This document shows positions 63,001 through 64,000 of a DNA stretch of 64,000 bases, in pieces. Position 1 is the stretch's first letter. Every line of letters begins with the position of its first letter. This DNA is from Cytidiella melzeri. Lineage: Eukaryota; Basidiomycota; Agaricomycetes; Polyporales; Irpicaceae. The DNA lies in contig JABYQR010000234.1 of NCBI GenBank assembly GCA_022592445.1, positions 1 to 64,000 of the forward strand, read 5' to 3'. The notes under the pieces are model-generated. The model was not told where the DNA came from. It did no database searches and saw only the letters and a list, made by a program, of their open reading frames with translations. The position numbers and the translations under genes are program-made.

Positions 63001-63731
63001 TACATGACGACTGGGCTAGACTGCTCAGTTCGGCTGAGTTCGCATACAACAATGCAGCGCACGAGGGAACTAAGCACTCGCCTTTCTACCTCGAATACGG
63101 CAGACACCCTAGAGCTGGTCCAACGCTCACTAAGGACCTGAAAAGGTCTGACATGAATGACATCATGTGGAACCGCTTGCAAGCTCAAGAGCATGCTAAG
63201 GCGGCGTTACAACTTGCGGCTGAACGCATGAAGTGGTACTATGACAAGCACGTCCAGAAGGTCCCCTTCAACGAAGGCGATCAGGTCATGCTAGATCTGA
63301 GAGACTACCAAAAATCTGGACATAAGCTGTCAGCCAAGTACTACGGCCCATTCAAGATTGCTGAAAAGCTCTCGCCGGTCACATTCAGACTGGAATGGCC
63401 CGAACGTTCACCAAGGATACACCCTGTATTCCATGCAAGCAAGTTGGTACCGTACAACGAACCTGAATTCGAAGGCCAAAAGCTGGAGATGCCTCCGCCA
63501 GATATCATCGACGGAGAAGAAGAATACGAAGTCGAGAAGATTCTCAAGTCAAGACGTACAGGTCGTGCCAAAAAGCTTCAGTATTACATACGCTGGAAAG
63601 GCTACGGACCGAACGACGACACGTGGGAACCTGTAGAAACATCACGCACGCTCAAGAAGCGATCAAGAAATTCTACGACGATCATCCCCGAGCTATTCGC
63701 TCAGCTACGATTTACTGTGTATAAGTCATGA
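60039..63731 (+). CDS. pol polyprotein: protease, RT, RNase H, integrase, chromodomain
   Basis: One frame of about 1230 codons entered by -1 frameshift from gag; there is no ATG at its start. In order: aspartic protease DSGATTTF (near residue 52), reverse transcriptase with the YLDDIL active site (near 431), RNase H with [14 protein letters not shown], integrase with an HHCC zinc site ([11 protein letters not shown] to CDTC) and DDE core (MTVDLI, FSDRG-type SDRGPQF, and the final E in [10 protein letters not shown]), and a chromodomain ([28 protein letters not shown]). At about 63638 a one-base loss in an A run shifts the frame, so the last 30 residues are not the conserved chromodomain end; the other frame there stays conserved and stops at 63724. 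Confidence 0.93.
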   Translation: MTPCEHERLGPDTLDLCTVDTVKNVARSKNSFFLPVTIWVYGKKVQVEALVDSGATTTFISKSVVESNNLVTNQLASPFNVINVDGTPNKDGQITHSVRAYLEIGSHRARQHMLVTDLGSKQMIIGMTFLRRHNPEIDWANGEWRFTRCPELCAPRARKNITVTQEEIDELELPKGRSVSDNLDGIGRVDPDNPHIHWIDLDDPEDQEIAEIIAELSGKEDEGFEDGFDEQESVNWKPLVPKYLWEFGDVFSKKKSERMPLRKPYDHAIEFEEGASLPKAAKLYPLSPMEKNSLDQWIEEELRKGYIRKSKSPIAAPVFFVKKKDGSLRLVQDYRKLNDITVKNRYPIPRINDLINSLSKAKVFSKIDLRWGYNNVRIRKGDEWKTAFITHRGLFEAKVMYFGFSNAPATFQAMMNEILSDLILEGHVMVYLDDILIFTEDKKENRRITQEVLKRLRENDLFAKPEKCFFEKDRIEYLGMIISHGHIEMDPAKLTGVTEWPRPEKVKQVQAFLGFANFYRRFIKDFAKHAKPLTILTKKDQPWIWKDAQEQAFQSLKQAFTSAPILRIPDDENPFRLETDASDFATGAVLSQLDPADKLWHPVAFYSKSLNVHERNYEIYDKELLAIIRALEEYRQHLEGHPITVEIWSDHQNLTYFRNAQKLTRRQARWALYLTRFNFVLRHKPGKTMLTADPLSRRPDHEEGVNSDNEDKILLKPEFFAISAIENSHDSPINDDEILRRVKEALMNDEVTKDYQQLLNSGPREFKKSLEEWNFENGLLLYRGKVYIPKDQKLDLRRQIIQMHHDLPSAGHPGRWKTYELISRNYWWPGLTTDVKKYVTGCDTCQRMKTRPQQPYGPLIPNPVPAEPWDIMTVDLITQLPESDGFNAICVVVDRLTKRAHFFPIVNEFSAKDLAALLYERVWTLHGLPLQIISDRGPQFAADLFQEWCKMLGIESTMTTAYHPQTDGQTERVNQTLEQYLRCYVDQLHDDWARLLSSAEFAYNNAAHEGTKHSPFYLEYGRHPRAGPTLTKDLKRSDMNDIMWNRLQAQEHAKAALQLAAERMKWYYDKHVQKVPFNEGDQVMLDLRDYQKSGHKLSAKYYGPFKIAEKLSPVTFRLEWPERSPRIHPVFHASKLVPYNEPEFEGQKLEMPPPDIIDGEEEYEVEKILKSRRTGRAKKLQYYIRWKGYGPNDDTWEPVETSRTLKKRSRNSTTIIPELFAQLRFTVYKS

Positions 63732-63960
63732 ACAACACACCAAGGATCATCCACGATCCAATGACGCAACCGAGGAGGGTACGGACTAGACTACCATCAG
63801 CCAATGAGGTGTGAACCCCGTCAGGGGCGTCGGTAGAAGCCGCTAGAGTCACTCGGAACTGCTTAGGCACCCTCTTGACAATGGTGAAAAAGTGGACTCA
63901 ATGACCAAGGTGTTCGTTCAAAACTCTTTGCACGGAGTTCAAAGCAAGAAGGGGGGGTAA
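63732..63960 (+). other. 3' internal region with polypurine tract
   Basis: A non-coding tail after pol ends in AAGAAGGGGGGGTAA at 63946-63960, directly before the 3' LTR, which is the expected plus-strand primer site for reverse transcription. Confidence 0.85.
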
Positions 63961-64000
63961 TGTCACAGATTTTCAATGTTTCTACAAGACTTGCCTTACC
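63961..64000 (+). repeat. 3' LTR, first 40 bp
   Basis: It is identical to 56347-56386 over all 40 bases and is cut by the window end. Confidence 0.93.

Larger units (their letters stand above)
56347..64000 (+). mobile_element. Ty3/gypsy chromovirus LTR retrotransposon (3' end outside the window)
   Basis: A 704-bp 5' LTR (TG..CA), internal region 57051-63960 with an extra ORF, gag and pol, a purine-rich tract, and the first 40 bp of the 3' LTR are present. The 40 visible bases of the 3' LTR are identical to the 5' LTR, which suggests a recent insertion. Domain order protease, reverse transcriptase, RNase H, integrase and a C-terminal chromodomain places it among chromoviruses, which target heterochromatin through the chromodomain. 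It interrupts an older transposase gene. Confidence 0.95.

Overview
The window is nuclear DNA of a filamentous basidiomycete, most probably a mushroom-forming agaricomycete. Genes are split by many introns of roughly 45-70 bp with GT..AG borders, and the gene repertoire fits: a glycyl-tRNA synthetase, SPIN90/Ldb17, the GATOR1 subunit Iml1, a DUR3 urea transporter, an Old Yellow Enzyme, a basidiomycete-type flavin halogenase, a thaumatin-like protein, a GH44-like glucanase and a chromodomain Ty3/gypsy retrotransposon. All exon models were built by hand from splice sites and reading-frame continuity. I saw no tRNA, rRNA or CRISPR array.

Layout. 1-16 kb is repeat-rich. Two direct copies (A, 1-2326; B, about 13722-16031) of a gene-bearing segment flank a complete DNA transposon at 3096-9753. 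That element has about 120-135 bp terminal inverted repeats, a perfect 9-bp target-site duplication (TATTATCGC), and exactly two convergent genes: a DUF6589 protein and a RecQ-type helicase. It is the most interesting object in the window. Next to it are a captured WLM (Wss1-like) exon, a TTGCCC-rich low-complexity block, a 25-bp tandem array and a small secreted-protein gene. 19-25 kb holds two housekeeping genes on the minus strand (GlyRS, SPIN90/Ldb17). 25-31.5 kb is again repeat territory: an inverted-repeat pair enclosing an unknown ORF, short tandem repeats, and a third decayed copy (C) of the 1-2.3 kb segment split by about 2.2 kb.

31.7-38 kb carries cell-wall genes: a GPI-anchored thaumatin-like protein, a divergent double-psi beta-barrel (expansin-like) secreted protein, and a 17-exon GH44-like glucanase. 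39-41 kb is the halogenase. 42-47 kb is Iml1, divergent from the Old Yellow Enzyme. 49-54 kb contains DUR3, divergent from a class I glutamine amidotransferase, followed by a truncated cyanase and a small copied piece of the amidotransferase, so this stretch leans to nitrogen metabolism. 55.8-64 kb is a broken transposase gene interrupted by a young-looking gypsy element with a 5' LTR, an unusual extra ORF, a damaged gag, a nearly intact pol and the first 40 bp of the 3' LTR.

How the parts relate: TORC1 control (Iml1), urea import and an amidotransferase are linked to nitrogen status, but no co-regulation can be shown here. The wall genes and the halogenase are typical accessory or secreted functions of mushrooms. 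The mobile and duplicated DNA sits in three blocks between the conserved genes.
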